Virus record (IMG/VR): IMGVR_UViG_3300037134_000092
Coordinates: 1-47,701 of that record
DNA length: 47,701 nt
Strand: one strand, 5' to 3'
Source of the DNA: a virus
Both the position numbers and the translations under genes were made by a program. Below, piece by piece: positions 1 through 7,768 of this stretch; within the stretch, counting starts at the first letter, position 1, and each line of letters starts with the position of its first letter. The notes under the pieces are model-generated. The model was not told the origin of the DNA. It was given only the letters and a program-made list of their open reading frames with translations, and did no database searches.

Positions 1-21
1 AGAGGGTCCTTAAAACCCTCT
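1..21. terminator. Hairpin at window edge, possible terminator
   Basis: AGAGGGT (1-7) and ACCCTCT (15-21) form a 7-bp stem with a 7-nt loop, followed by a short pyrimidine run (CTCTTT). It could end transcription of a gene lying left of the window, but the left flank is not visible. Confidence 0.3.
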
Positions 22-107
22 CTCTTTGAGTAATGAAATAACATGAAATCCATCTGATTGATTGTTGGCTTACAGACGGTTAAAACAAGACCGAGCAGGG
101 TGCCGCC

Positions 108-137
108 TTGACAGGCGGCCCAGCCGAGTAGTAGGGT
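108..137 (+). promoter_or_regulatory. Putative promoter of the primase gene, TTGACA-18-TAGGGT
   Basis: TTGACA (108-113) and TAGGGT (132-137) are 18 bp apart and only 9 nt before the ATG at 147, so the transcript would have almost no leader. The -35 lies in the loop of a GCCGCC/GGCGGC hairpin (102-119), which may be coincidence. The -10 is weak. Confidence 0.35.
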
Positions 138-146
138 GGTGCCCGT

Positions 147-776
147 ATGGACAAATCTTTAGCAACGACATTTTTACAGGTCATATTTGGTCGAGTTCCG
201 GGTGATCAATGGGTATCCTGTTTCGCCATTGACCGGACCGCCAACCAGTCTGCCCGAGCAGCCCAGAAGGTGCTGTGGTCCCGGGTTGATGAGATCCCGG
301 AGTTGGTCGAGCGGCTAGCGCCGCTCTCCCCCGATCACTGCATCTGGTATGGTGTGTCGTCCAGAAGGTCCAAACTTGAGTCAGGGAGAGGTGGCACAAA
401 CGACTGTGCACTCGTTCCCTGTCTCTGGGCAGATCTGGACGTTACTGGACCGGGGCACAAGTCAGAGAACCTGCCCCCCACTGAAGCCGATGCCCTAAGT
501 CTTCTCGCGTCTTTCCCGGAGCCATCGTTCGTGGTCCGCACGGGGGGTGGTCTCCAACCTTACTGGATGCTCGACGAGCCGTGGCCAGTCGAGGAAGCGC
601 TGCCGATCCTGGATCGGTGGTACTACACCTGGAAGGAGCTGTGCGATGAACGCGGGTGGCACATTGACAACGTCTTTGACCCGGCTCGGATTTTGCGGCT
701 TCCTTCGACCACCAATAACAAGGACCTGTCCGCACCTTTGCCGGTGACAATGCTTCCCATGGCGCCAGTTGTCTAG
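147..776 (+). CDS. Primase-polymerase catalytic domain (AEP/PrimPol-like)
   Basis: A 209-residue protein resembling the catalytic domain of archaeo-eukaryotic-type primase-polymerases, which make primers for phage replication. Visible motifs are W-ADLDV (metal-binding Asp 96 and 98), RTGGGLQPYW (131-140, matching the family 'GGG-x-H-x-YW' strand but with Gln where many members have His), and DPARILRLPSTTN (178-190), matching the conserved 'D-R-RxPGTxN'. It ends soon after this last motif. The linker and helicase parts that usually follow in one polypeptide are encoded separately at 1487-3250. The ATG at 147 has no strong ribosome-binding site, consistent with the near-leaderless promoter. The family is fairly secure; activity of this split form is inferred. 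Confidence 0.75.
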   Translation: MDKSLATTFLQVIFGRVPGDQWVSCFAIDRTANQSARAAQKVLWSRVDEIPELVERLAPLSPDHCIWYGVSSRRSKLESGRGGTNDCALVPCLWADLDVTGPGHKSENLPPTEADALSLLASFPEPSFVVRTGGGLQPYWMLDEPWPVEEALPILDRWYYTWKELCDERGWHIDNVFDPARILRLPSTTNNKDLSAPLPVTMLPMAPVV

Positions 777-862
777 GTTCCCGTCGTACAAGGCTGATTG
801 GAACGTGAAGACGTCAAGCGAGCCGACATCCCCTGGCCCGGCTGCTCGCCCAGGACGCGGAC

Positions 863-937
863 ATGTGGTACATGAACGCCGGCCACGATATCGAGCTGTT
901 CCCCGAGGACCTACGCATCCAGGAGTACCCGTCATGA
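863..937 (+). CDS. Possible small ORF or gene remnant between the primase parts
   Basis: A frame open from 809 to 937 reads ...LARLLAQDADMWYMNAGHD and on to a TGA overlapping the next gene's ATG (934, ATGA). The first ATG is at 863, giving only 24 residues. Composition looks coding (Asp/Glu-rich, aromatic, C/G-ending codons). The neighbouring frame just upstream (769-830, LSRFPSYKADWNV) also looks coding, so this may be a decayed gene with a frameshift. Low confidence as a functional gene. Confidence 0.25.
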   Translation: MWYMNAGHDIELFPEDLRIQEYPS

Positions 938-1494
938 GCAGCAGTTACCGCGATCGGACTGAGCACGGCACCTGGCAGTTTGGCTGCGGCGCCCCGTTGG
1001 CGGACGGCAGTCGGTGCCCCAACGCCTGGTACCTCAAAAACCAGGTCCTGGTGTGCCCGTCGACGGAGCGTTGCGACAACTGCAAGGACTTTGGTCCTGG
1101 TGACCCGATGGACCTCGACGACATCAACGTGCCCGCCGAATTGGGCTGGTGCGGTTGCGGCCATCCCGACCTCGTCGATGATCTAATGCTCGCCTTCCTG
1201 ACCGGCGTCGAGACCAGGTGGGCGGTGTGCCACGCGGCGCCAGCCGGACACGACTGCGGCACCAACGAAGTCACCTTCCCTTACGGCATGAACTACGACG
1301 TGGCCACCCTGCTGGCCTACATCGCCGACGAGATCGGCTGGACCGAACACGGGGGCGCCGTTGGCGGTGAATGGTTGACGCCTGACGGCGAGGAAACGCT
1401 GGCCAACTTGAGGGCGAGGTTGGTCCTGGTCATGGATTATTTCGAAGACGGAGAGTGGAAGAGATGCTCAAAGAGAAAGTTTTGGCATGAGTGA
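934..1494 (+). CDS. Cysteine-rich hypothetical protein (CGCGxPD type)
   Basis: A 186-residue soluble protein. The ATG at 934 is preferred over the upstream TTG at 769 because AGGAG (921-925) sits at the right distance. The N-terminal half is cysteine-rich: CGAP, CPN, a CPSTERCDNC cluster and a CGCGHPD motif, suggesting a structural zinc site. Similar small 'CGCG-xP-(D/E)' proteins are common in actinobacterial phages, without assigned function. The gene sits between the two halves of the primase-helicase, and its TGA overlaps the ATPase start by 8 nt, so the genes are co-translated. Confidence 0.65.
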   Translation: MSSSYRDRTEHGTWQFGCGAPLADGSRCPNAWYLKNQVLVCPSTERCDNCKDFGPGDPMDLDDINVPAELGWCGCGHPDLVDDLMLAFLTGVETRWAVCHAAPAGHDCGTNEVTFPYGMNYDVATLLAYIADEIGWTEHGGAVGGEWLTPDGEETLANLRARLVLVMDYFEDGEWKRCSKRKFWHE

Positions 1495-3250
1495 CCTTAG
1501 TGTTTTTCAGAACTTTTACGTCTATACTAAGGACCAAATCCTGGCGTGCACGAAGGAGCGGCCCAAAACACCCGTCGTGATGTCCCAGCCGTGGAATGGT
1601 CCCATGCGAGCCGGCGACGAGTTTAACCGAGTGCACCGAATAGATGAAGTCCTAGCGCTGTTGGGCTTTACTCAGGCTCATACAGATGGGCAGGGTGTCC
1701 ACTGGACTCGACCGGGAAAGGAGGTCTCCCAGGGGACTTCCGCTACCGTCTACCATGATGCTCCGGATAGGGTTACTGTTTTTTCGAGCACGTGCACTGA
1801 CATGTGGCCGTCCCTGGAAGTGAACCACCCGTACGACGCATTCGGGTTGTTGGTGGTGACCAAGTACGGCGGCGACTTCAGCATGGCGGCGGAGGATCTG
1901 CGCGATCTTGGATTTGGAACCGAGACAGATACAGGACCGTCCTTGATCGACGAACTGGGCGACTATCTGGCCGACATCGCGGCCACTATGGACGCAGTTG
2001 GCGAAACTGTTCCTAAAGGCGACGAGAGCACCAACGGATGGGATGTCGTCGATCTTAGTGATCCTCGTTATGGCGTACCACCTCCGCCACCCGACCTGTT
2101 CGAGCGTTCTGACGGTGTCAACCTTCTGTATCGGGGGAGAATCCACTACTTCTATGGGAAAAGTGAGAGCGGCAAGTCGTGGGCTGCTCAGGTTGCCACG
2201 GTGTGGACGTTGCAGAAGGGTCGTTCGGTGGTCTACATCGACTTCGAGAACGATGCCTGGTCGGTGAGGGAAAGGTTTGAGGCTTTAGGGCTTGACCTTG
2301 CAAAGACGAAGCACTTGCTTTCCTACTGCAGCCCTAACGGTCCTTACACCCCGATCCAGTGGGAGACTTTTAAGAAGAACCTGAAGGGAGCCGAACTGGT
2401 CATCATCGACGGTGTTTCTGACGGGATGAGCATGTTTGGACAGGATCCCTTGCTCAACTCTGACGCCGTCAAGTTTGACCGGGGTTTTCTACGTCCGCTT
2501 ACATCCTTTGGGGCTGCCGTGGTGGCCATTGACCACACCCCCAAGAGCACAGAGGGCCCAGCAGCTGTTTTTGGGGCCCAGCACAAGAAGGCAGCCGTGA
2601 CGGGGGCTATGTTCGAGTGCAGGGTCAAGAGCCCCTTTGGTCGAGGTATGGTCGGAACGTTGACGATGCGCCTGGAGAAGGACAAGCCGGGCTACATGCG
2701 TCAGCATACTTTGAACGGTATCATCGCCGAGCTCACCCTGACTTCTCACACGGATGGGTCCGTCGACGCCGAACTCAACCCTCCCGGGTCTGGCGGATGG
2801 CGTCCTACCATTATCATGGAGAACTTCTCTTTCTACCTAGAGCGTCACGCCGGGATCACGGCTCAGGAACTGAACACGCAGGGTACTCACATCCAGGACG
2901 TCAACGGACGCAAGAGGTCTATTGAGATCTTGTTGAAAGAGGGGTACATCATCAAGGATCTCAACTCTCGGTTCTTCTCCAGGAAACCGTACCGGAAGGA
3001 TGACGAGGGTCGTGCTTCGACAGCGTGGGCCCCTGTTGTACCGCCTGTCGAGCCGCCGGCTGTCTTCCAAACCACCTTCGAGGATATGGGACTTGATCGG
3101 GGTGTCCCCGATCTCCCCAAAGTACCCGTTCCTGGTACTCTCGGCTCTCCACTGACACCCGTTCAGGTCGACCGGGAACAGGAGCTGCAGGACTACTTGT
3201 CCGACCCCGGTCTGGCTTTTTCTGACCTGGACGACATGGACCTGACTTGA
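1487..3250 (+). CDS. RepA-like RecA-fold ATPase/helicase with primase linker domain
   Basis: A 587-residue replication protein. Residues ~45-145 (RIDEVLALLGF, TRPGKEVSQGTSATVY, VFSS, YGGDFSMAAEDL) match the linker found between primase and helicase in phage PrimPol-helicase fusions. The C-terminal half is a RecA/AAA-25-type ATPase: Walker A GKSESGKS (224-231), YIDFEND (250-256), Walker B LVIIDG (304-309) and VVAIDHTPK (345-353). It probably unwinds DNA together with the AEP domain at 147-776. It is the last gene of this unit; a promoter begins at the stop codon. The ATG at 1487 overlaps the upstream gene. A later in-frame ATG at 1580 cannot be excluded. Confidence 0.8.
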   Translation: MSDLSVFQNFYVYTKDQILACTKERPKTPVVMSQPWNGPMRAGDEFNRVHRIDEVLALLGFTQAHTDGQGVHWTRPGKEVSQGTSATVYHDAPDRVTVFSSTCTDMWPSLEVNHPYDAFGLLVVTKYGGDFSMAAEDLRDLGFGTETDTGPSLIDELGDYLADIAATMDAVGETVPKGDESTNGWDVVDLSDPRYGVPPPPPDLFERSDGVNLLYRGRIHYFYGKSESGKSWAAQVATVWTLQKGRSVVYIDFENDAWSVRERFEALGLDLAKTKHLLSYCSPNGPYTPIQWETFKKNLKGAELVIIDGVSDGMSMFGQDPLLNSDAVKFDRGFLRPLTSFGAAVVAIDHTPKSTEGPAAVFGAQHKKAAVTGAMFECRVKSPFGRGMVGTLTMRLEKDKPGYMRQHTLNGIIAELTLTSHTDGSVDAELNPPGSGGWRPTIIMENFSFYLERHAGITAQELNTQGTHIQDVNGRKRSIEILLKEGYIIKDLNSRFFSRKPYRKDDEGRASTAWAPVVPPVEPPAVFQTTFEDMGLDRGVPDLPKVPVPGTLGSPLTPVQVDREQELQDYLSDPGLAFSDLDDMDLT

Positions 3251-3274
3251 CATCGTCGTCAGATGTGCTAGTCT
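3247..3274 (+). promoter_or_regulatory. Promoter TTGACA-16-TAGTCT
   Basis: TTGACA (3247-3252), overlapping the ATPase stop codon, is followed after 16 bp by TAGTCT (3269-3274), a TANNNT-type -10. The next gene starts 30 nt downstream with its own AAGGAG, so this probably drives the membrane-protein and tRNA unit. Confidence 0.6.
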
Positions 3275-3304
3275 AAATAACGAGAACCAACCCAAGGAGT
3301 CCCC

Positions 3305-3913
3305 TTGACATCACTGGTAGTAAAGTTAGTCCCCCCATCCGTCTTCACTAAACTGGTCACCCTGATCAAGGCCCACTTCATCAAGTTCCTGATTGCGGGC
3401 ATCCCGACAGCGTTGGCCCTTTGGCGACCCAACCATACGTTCACGTCGGTCAGCGCTCAAACCGTGCTGGTTTCCGGCGGCTTCCTGCTGGCGTCTCTAG
3501 TCCATGTTGTAGAGATCGGTGTCAAGAACCTGAAGGAGTACGGTCTATCCAAGACGGCCCTCCAGAAGACTTATACTGAGGATGAAGCTTGGGTGAAGAA
3601 CAACGCCACTGCTGTACGTACGGCTTTCTCGAAGACTGACGCTGCCCTGGATACCATTCCCGGGATCCCGGCTATTGTGGCTGGTCTGAAGAGCGACGTC
3701 GTCGACCTGCGTTCTCGTGTACCCGCCATTGACATCACTGCCATTGAGAACGTTGTTCGGGGTTACTTGGACAAAGATAAGAAGCCGGCAGTGGCAGTCG
3801 CTCCATTCACGCCTACTGCTACCGTCCTGGCCGAAACTCGTCAAAACGAATCAGCTGTTGGAGACGTTGCCGTTCCGCCACATGCGCCCGATGGCATAAC
3901 CACCGGCGTCTAA
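3305..3913 (+). CDS. Hypothetical membrane protein, two N-terminal membrane segments
   Basis: A 202-residue protein starting at TTG 3305, chosen because AAGGAG (3294-3299) lies 5 nt upstream. Two hydrophobic stretches (about residues 24-40, FIKFLIAGIPTALALW, and 52-68) are probably membrane helices, followed by a charged, helical soluble part and a Pro/Ala/Val-rich tail. The arrangement is compatible with a holin-like or inner-membrane accessory protein, but I recognise no family. It is first in the unit behind the 3247 promoter and is followed by tRNA-Asn. Confidence 0.6.
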   Translation: MTSLVVKLVPPSVFTKLVTLIKAHFIKFLIAGIPTALALWRPNHTFTSVSAQTVLVSGGFLLASLVHVVEIGVKNLKEYGLSKTALQKTYTEDEAWVKNNATAVRTAFSKTDAALDTIPGIPAIVAGLKSDVVDLRSRVPAIDITAIENVVRGYLDKDKKPAVAVAPFTPTATVLAETRQNESAVGDVAVPPHAPDGITTGV

Positions 3914-3925
3914 GTTCTTCACCAA

Positions 3926-3997
3926 TCTAGGGTAGCTCAATGGTAGAGCGCTCGCCTGTTAAGCGAGAGGTTGTTGGTTCGATCCCAACCCCTGGAG
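3926..3997 (+). tRNA. tRNA-Asn (anticodon GTT)
   Basis: A full cloverleaf: acceptor TCTAGGG/CCCTGGA (one T-G pair), D arm GCTC-AATGGTA-GAGC, anticodon stem CTCGC/GCGAG with loop CTGTTAA, T arm GTTGG-TTCGATC-CCAAC and discriminator G. CCA is not encoded. It lies in a gene-free stretch on the coding strand. Confidence 0.93.
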
Positions 3998-4040
3998 CGT
4001 AGGTCTACTGCCACTCAACAGCCAGATGCTGATTGGTAGG

Positions 4041-4077
4041 CCCGCAAGCGGGGACTGGTCTGGAACTTCAGTCCCCG
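4041..4077 (+). other. Pair of mutually exclusive hairpins before a small gene
   Basis: CGGGGACTG (4049-4057) pairs with CAGTCCCCG (4069-4077), a perfect 9-bp stem with an 11-nt loop. CCCG (4041-4044) can instead pair with CGGG (4049-4052), excluding part of the long stem. No T run follows. It may be a processing or translation signal between the tRNA and the gene at 4102. Confidence 0.35.
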
Positions 4078-4101
4078 TGAGGGTTCTCTCAAGGAGGAAT
4101 T

Positions 4102-4287
4102 ATGACTGAATTCGTTGATCTTCAACTAGCCAAGAGACTGCGTGACGAGGATCATTTCCTGTCTGGTTGTCTCGATGTGACACGACCTGGGACTACGGCT
4201 GATCTTATATGGGAGAGGCGTACCGAAATTCGTAGCCACTTCGCTGAAGGCAACATCCAGGGGGAGCTACTCGTATGCCCCTCATAG
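4102..4287 (+). CDS. Small hypothetical protein
   Basis: A 61-residue charged protein (MTEFVDLQLAKRLRDEDHFL...) with a strong AAGGAGG 6 nt before the ATG, the main evidence that it is real. It contains an RLRDEDHFLSG stretch and ends in LLVCPS. No membrane segment or recognised domain. It follows the tRNA and the hairpin pair. Confidence 0.6.
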   Translation: MTEFVDLQLAKRLRDEDHFLSGCLDVTRPGTTADLIWERRTEIRSHFAEGNIQGELLVCPS

Positions 4288-4337
4288 AATTACACACGAC
4301 CATCGGTCTCCTTGCCGCTGCTCTCAAGACGGACTGA
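4275..4337 (+). CDS. Possible 20-codon micro-ORF overlapping the previous stop
   Basis: ATG 4275 to TGA 4335 encodes 20 residues (MPLIELHTTIGLLAAALKTD), amphipathic or hydrophobic in the middle, with GGGGGAG about 10 nt upstream and a 13-nt overlap with the preceding gene. It may simply couple translation to the gene at 4347. Confidence 0.2.
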   Translation: MPLIELHTTIGLLAAALKTD

Positions 4338-4346
4338 GGGGAAAGC

Positions 4347-4880
4347 GTGAACGACAATGACTACCGAGACGGCTGGACGCCAGAGGTGCGAGCACACCTG
4401 CTCGACAATATCGAGAGCCTTCGCCGCGAGATGACCTCCATAATGAACGAGCGAGACCGACGGTACACGGAGCGCTCAAGCCAGCAGGACAAGGCCGTGG
4501 TCGACGCCCTTGCTGCCGCCGAGAAAGCGGTCAACGCGGCGCTGGTGGCGGCTGACAAGGCTGTGAACAAGGAGGAGACCAACGCCCAGGTGTGGCGTAA
4601 CAGTGCCAACGAGTGGCGCCAAGCGATGAACGACCGGGAGACCAGGTTCCTCGGTAAGGATGAGGCGGCTCTGATGGTGCAGGGCATCACTGATCGGGTA
4701 ACCAAGATAGAGAAGGCGGGCGCCACGGCTGTAGGGCGCCAGGAGGGCATCTCATCGGCAGAGGCAGTCCAGATCCGACAGCGGACCGACCGGACGAACC
4801 AGACGATGGTCCTGCTGTTCGCGATGTCCACGCTCGTGGGGATCGTCGCCGTCATCTTGTCTATCGTGCTCAAGACCTAG
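4347..4880 (+). CDS. Coiled-coil protein with C-terminal membrane anchor
   Basis: A 177-residue protein starting at GTG 4347 (GAGGGGAA upstream). Residues ~15-75 form a charged helix; AAAEKAVNAALVAADKAVNK (about 52-71) is a typical Ala/Lys heptad segment. The C terminus has a single membrane helix (about 150-175, TMVLLFAMSTLVGIVAVILSI) with almost nothing beyond it. This long-cytoplasmic-helix plus tail-anchor plan is widespread in uncultured phage genomes near lysis or accessory genes; its function is unproven. Membrane-lysis accessory or spanin-like roles are possible. Confidence 0.7.
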   Translation: MNDNDYRDGWTPEVRAHLLDNIESLRREMTSIMNERDRRYTERSSQQDKAVVDALAAAEKAVNAALVAADKAVNKEETNAQVWRNSANEWRQAMNDRETRFLGKDEAALMVQGITDRVTKIEKAGATAVGRQEGISSAEAVQIRQRTDRTNQTMVLLFAMSTLVGIVAVILSIVLKT

Positions 4881-4892
4881 AAACGACTCCTC

Positions 4893-5171
4893 GTGCCATT
4901 TCTGCCGCTCCCGCCTCCCGATTGTGAGGGGGCTTACACCGAATACCAGGTGGTTAAGATCTTTGGTGATCTCCTACCGGAGTTCCATCGCTGGATGGTT
5001 GGACAGACAATGCCCATCTGTAATGGCCGGCGGTGGGATCCTTTTAACCAGAAGTACCAGCAGGCATGCGGTGGCATCTCTCACGGTCCTTGTTACTACG
5101 ATTGTGACGTAGTCGAATTTGCAGAAGGTAAGGACCGTGGGTTGGAGAACGTACCCGTGACGGACTGGTGA
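4893..5171 (+). CDS. Conserved small phage protein (HGPCYYDCDVVEF type)
   Basis: 92 residues from GTG 4893; the Shine-Dalgarno is weak. Features are a WMVGQTMPICNGRRWD segment, several cysteines and HGPCYYDCDVVEFAEG near the end. Small proteins with 'GQT-x-C-x-GR..' and 'HGPV.Y..D' occur in many actinophages, with no known function. The TGA overlaps the start of the first glycosyltransferase, so translation is coupled. Confidence 0.6.
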   Translation: MPFLPLPPPDCEGAYTEYQVVKIFGDLLPEFHRWMVGQTMPICNGRRWDPFNQKYQQACGGISHGPCYYDCDVVEFAEGKDRGLENVPVTDW

Positions 5172-5926
5172 TGGCAGATCTTGTCATAGGGGCGCCAGCG
5201 CGGCGTCGGGAGTGGATTATCGAGCCGTACCTTGAGCACGTCATGGAGGCTTGTGGTCAGGCGCACGTGGAACCCGAGTTCGTTTTTGTCGTACCGAAAG
5301 ACGATCCCACAATCGACCTTATCCGGTCTCGTATGTCCGAGCCGTTTGCTGGTGGCGCAAAGGTGGACTTCATCTTGACCGATGAAGAGCCGGCGCCTCA
5401 TGACAAACGAACGTGGGGACCAGTCAGGCTGAGGCTCATGGTTGACCTCAGGAACCGGCTGCTGAGGCGCGTGAGGCAGTTGGCGCCTTTGGCGTTCCTC
5501 TCCCTAGATACGGACATCCTTATCGCTCCTGGGGCAATCCAGGCGGCGTTGGAGGGACTACAGTGCTATAGGGGTACGGACGTGTCTGGCAAACCCTGGC
5601 AGTATGACGCCGTGGGGATGCGGACCTACATGAGCATCTTGGGAAATCAATTCCCCTCCCAGGGGCAGCTCGTGAACAACCATTTGATGAACCGGACAGA
5701 TTGGATAAAGGGTACACACCCTGCTGACGTGATTATGGCGGCCAAGCTGATGGGCCCAGCGGCGTACAAAGTGGATTACGAGTTTCACACTGAAGGTGAA
5801 GACGTCGGTTGGTCAGTTGCTTGTGCCCGGTTTGGAGTTAAGCTGGGTTACTGTGCTGATGCTAAAGCTAAGCATGTCATGCGTCCCATAGACCTTACTG
5901 CACTCGATGAGAGGGTTGGGTTCTGA
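5171..5926 (+). CDS. Glycosyltransferase 1 (GT-A fold)
   Basis: 251 residues, first of five adjacent glycosyltransferases. Beta-strand FLSLDTDILI (109-118) carries the DxD motif (D113, D115) that binds metal and nucleotide-sugar. Later segments (GEDVGWSVACARFGVKLGYCADAKAKH) match the acceptor-side helix and C-terminal His region typical of GT-A enzymes. Start ATG 5171 is in TGATG with the previous stop; the GTG at 5168 is also possible. It probably transfers a sugar from a nucleotide donor in the host cytoplasm; substrate unknown. Confidence 0.75.
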   Translation: MADLVIGAPARRREWIIEPYLEHVMEACGQAHVEPEFVFVVPKDDPTIDLIRSRMSEPFAGGAKVDFILTDEEPAPHDKRTWGPVRLRLMVDLRNRLLRRVRQLAPLAFLSLDTDILIAPGAIQAALEGLQCYRGTDVSGKPWQYDAVGMRTYMSILGNQFPSQGQLVNNHLMNRTDWIKGTHPADVIMAAKLMGPAAYKVDYEFHTEGEDVGWSVACARFGVKLGYCADAKAKHVMRPIDLTALDERVGF

Positions 5927-6126
5927 TGGAGGAAGAAACCAGGATCCATATGGTACCGGACAAGCCGCCGCCCGATGGCTGGGTATTCGGGCATCGAGTT
6001 GCTCTCCCAGACGGTAATGAGCGAGTGTTGTGGATGAGCCCCGACAAGTCGCAACATATATGGATAAGATCTCAGGCCGTACCTCAACATCGCACGGTCA
6101 CTGAATGGATCAACGATATGCCATGA
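5926..6126 (+). CDS. Small hypothetical protein inside the glycosyltransferase operon
   Basis: 66 residues (MEEETRIHMVPDKPPPDG...), charged and Trp-containing (WVFGH, VLWMSPD, WINDMP). It starts in TGATGGAGG overlapping the previous gene and stops in ATGA overlapping the next, so it is translated as part of the operon. It reads like a compact accessory domain (SPDKSQHIWIRSQ), but I do not recognise it. Confidence 0.55.
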   Translation: MEEETRIHMVPDKPPPDGWVFGHRVALPDGNERVLWMSPDKSQHIWIRSQAVPQHRTVTEWINDMP

Positions 6127-6929
6127 GCATCGGCGTTGTCGTTGTCGCGTATCACGACATGAGCGATCTGCGCGGGTTCCTCGAATCCTTTCAGTCCTTT
6201 CGTTCTCAGGTCGAGACTTCTCTGGTGATATCGTTGGTTGATACCAATGAGGCCGAATGCAGGATAGTAGATAATCTGATTACCAAGTACTGTTCGGGCC
6301 AGGTCCAGTGGCGTTCCTTTTCAGAAAATATAGGCTACGCTCGGGCGTGTAATGATGCTGTCGCGCAGTGGGTCGATGATCCTGAGATAACGACGTATGC
6401 CCTTTTCAACGCTGACACTGAACTGCGTTCGGGCGTGCTTGACGGTTGTAATGAACTGCTGTGGTCCGATCCGACGTACGGAATCGTCGGTCCCCGCCAG
6501 GTGGACCGGAGCGGTTTTCTGACCCACTCCGGGATTGTGGGACCGCCTCCTCGATTTCGTTCCTGGAAAGACTCTGGTAGGGATGGCCGATGGAGTGATA
6601 CCCTGACCGATGCCTGGAGTGTTGTCGGGTCGGCTTACTTTGTGAAGGCGCCTGTCTGGTGGGAGCTGGCTCATTGTCCGATCTATCGGGAAGTGGACCC
6701 CACTTCGGAGGGAGCCTTTCTGGTCACCGATCTCTACTTTGAGGACGAGTGGTGCAGCCGGCATGCTGTTGCGCATGGGTACAAGGTCGTTTTTGCCGGA
6801 GGTTTTACGATGATGCACACCCAAGGCGGAGCCTCCCCGGATAGGACTCAGGTGATACAGAAGATGAAAAAGTCGCAAGTGATATACGAGAACGCTTGTG
6901 CTGTGCATGAGATTGTGAGTGGAAAATGA
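6123..6929 (+). CDS. Glycosyltransferase 2 (GT2 family)
   Basis: 268 residues, with the start taken at ATG 6123 (ATGA overlap) rather than 6105. The N terminus SIGVVVVAYHD is the classic GT2 first strand. It is followed by NIGYARACNDAV (69-80), FNADTEL (DxD-like, 95-101), GIVGPRQVDRSG and a C-terminal EDEWCSRHAVAHGYKVVFAGG acceptor/catalytic region. This is closest to the rhamnosyltransferase-like GT2 group. Probably glycosylates a virion component or lipid-linked acceptor; substrate unknown. Confidence 0.85.
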   Translation: MSIGVVVVAYHDMSDLRGFLESFQSFRSQVETSLVISLVDTNEAECRIVDNLITKYCSGQVQWRSFSENIGYARACNDAVAQWVDDPEITTYALFNADTELRSGVLDGCNELLWSDPTYGIVGPRQVDRSGFLTHSGIVGPPPRFRSWKDSGRDGRWSDTLTDAWSVVGSAYFVKAPVWWELAHCPIYREVDPTSEGAFLVTDLYFEDEWCSRHAVAHGYKVVFAGGFTMMHTQGGASPDRTQVIQKMKKSQVIYENACAVHEIVSGK

Positions 6930-7768
6930 TGAAAGATGTTGCCGAAGGCGTAAAACCCCAAAAAAAACCCGGCTGGAGGGCTCCGGGGGCGGTCTTGGCT
7001 GTTGTCGTTTCTTACGGGAACCCCGAACTGACTCTTAATGCCGTGAACGCGTTGGTTCGGCAGCGTGGTGTCAACATTCGAATTGTTGTGTGGGACAATT
7101 TCTACGCTGACGATACCCGAGATACCTTGGCAACCAAACTTCCAATCCGGGTTACTTTGCATTGTTCTCCCAATATCCTGTGGTCGCCGGCTATCAATGC
7201 GGCCGTCAAACAGCATTGGGATGGCGAGGACTTTCTCCTTTTTCAGAACAACGATTTAACTTTGCCCGCACCGAATGGCGTGAGAACATTGAAGAGTGTT
7301 TTTGAGCTGTACCCTGATGCCGGAATAGTAGCGCCTATGACACCAGCCCTGGGTGGCCCCCAGGATCCGTTGCAATGCACAGATCGGTCGAAGCCGATTA
7401 GGACCGCCTTTGTCTTGGGTGCCTGCACTATGGTGCCGTACAAGGTTTGGACTGAGGTCGGACCTTTAGATCCTGAGATGCCGCTTGGTGCTGACGATCA
7501 CGACTACTGCATACGCGTCAAACACGCTGGTTACAGTATTTGGGTGGATCCCCGGGTGGGGGCCGGGCACAAGGGACACGCCTCGGGGTTTTCTGATACG
7601 TGGGAGAAGTACGGGGGTCAGAGCTGGGCCCGGTTCAACGAGAAGTGGGGTGGCTACTACGCCACAGATGAAGAGGCTTGTCGTGCCCACTGGGACGGTA
7701 TCTACGTGCCTGGGTTTGAAAAGGGTACGGGATGGACGGAAGCAAAGTACAAGGAGAGGACGAATTGA
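6926..7768 (+). CDS. Glycosyltransferase 3 (GT2 family)
   Basis: 280 residues; ATG 6926 overlaps the upstream stop. LAVVVSYGNPELT (24-36) is the first strand, and SPNILWSPAINAAVKQHW corresponds to the 'N-G-xxxxxN' helix. FLLFQNNDLTL (103-113) replaces DxD with NND, and LGADDHDYCIRVKHAGY contains the likely catalytic base region. A Lys/Gly-rich N-terminal extension (MMKDVAEGVKPQKKPGW) precedes the domain. Sequence diverges clearly from its neighbours, so the five genes are not recent duplicates. Confidence 0.82.
   Translation: MMKDVAEGVKPQKKPGWRAPGAVLAVVVSYGNPELTLNAVNALVRQRGVNIRIVVWDNFYADDTRDTLATKLPIRVTLHCSPNILWSPAINAAVKQHWDGEDFLLFQNNDLTLPAPNGVRTLKSVFELYPDAGIVAPMTPALGGPQDPLQCTDRSKPIRTAFVLGACTMVPYKVWTEVGPLDPEMPLGADDHDYCIRVKHAGYSIWVDPRVGAGHKGHASGFSDTWEKYGGQSWARFNEKWGGYYATDEEACRAHWDGIYVPGFEKGTGWTEAKYKERTN

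Noticed and set aside
769-933. TTG-initiated extension of the Cys-rich gene
   Set aside because: Most of the extension is Pro/Arg-rich and out of frame with a coding-looking segment; AGGAG marks ATG 934.
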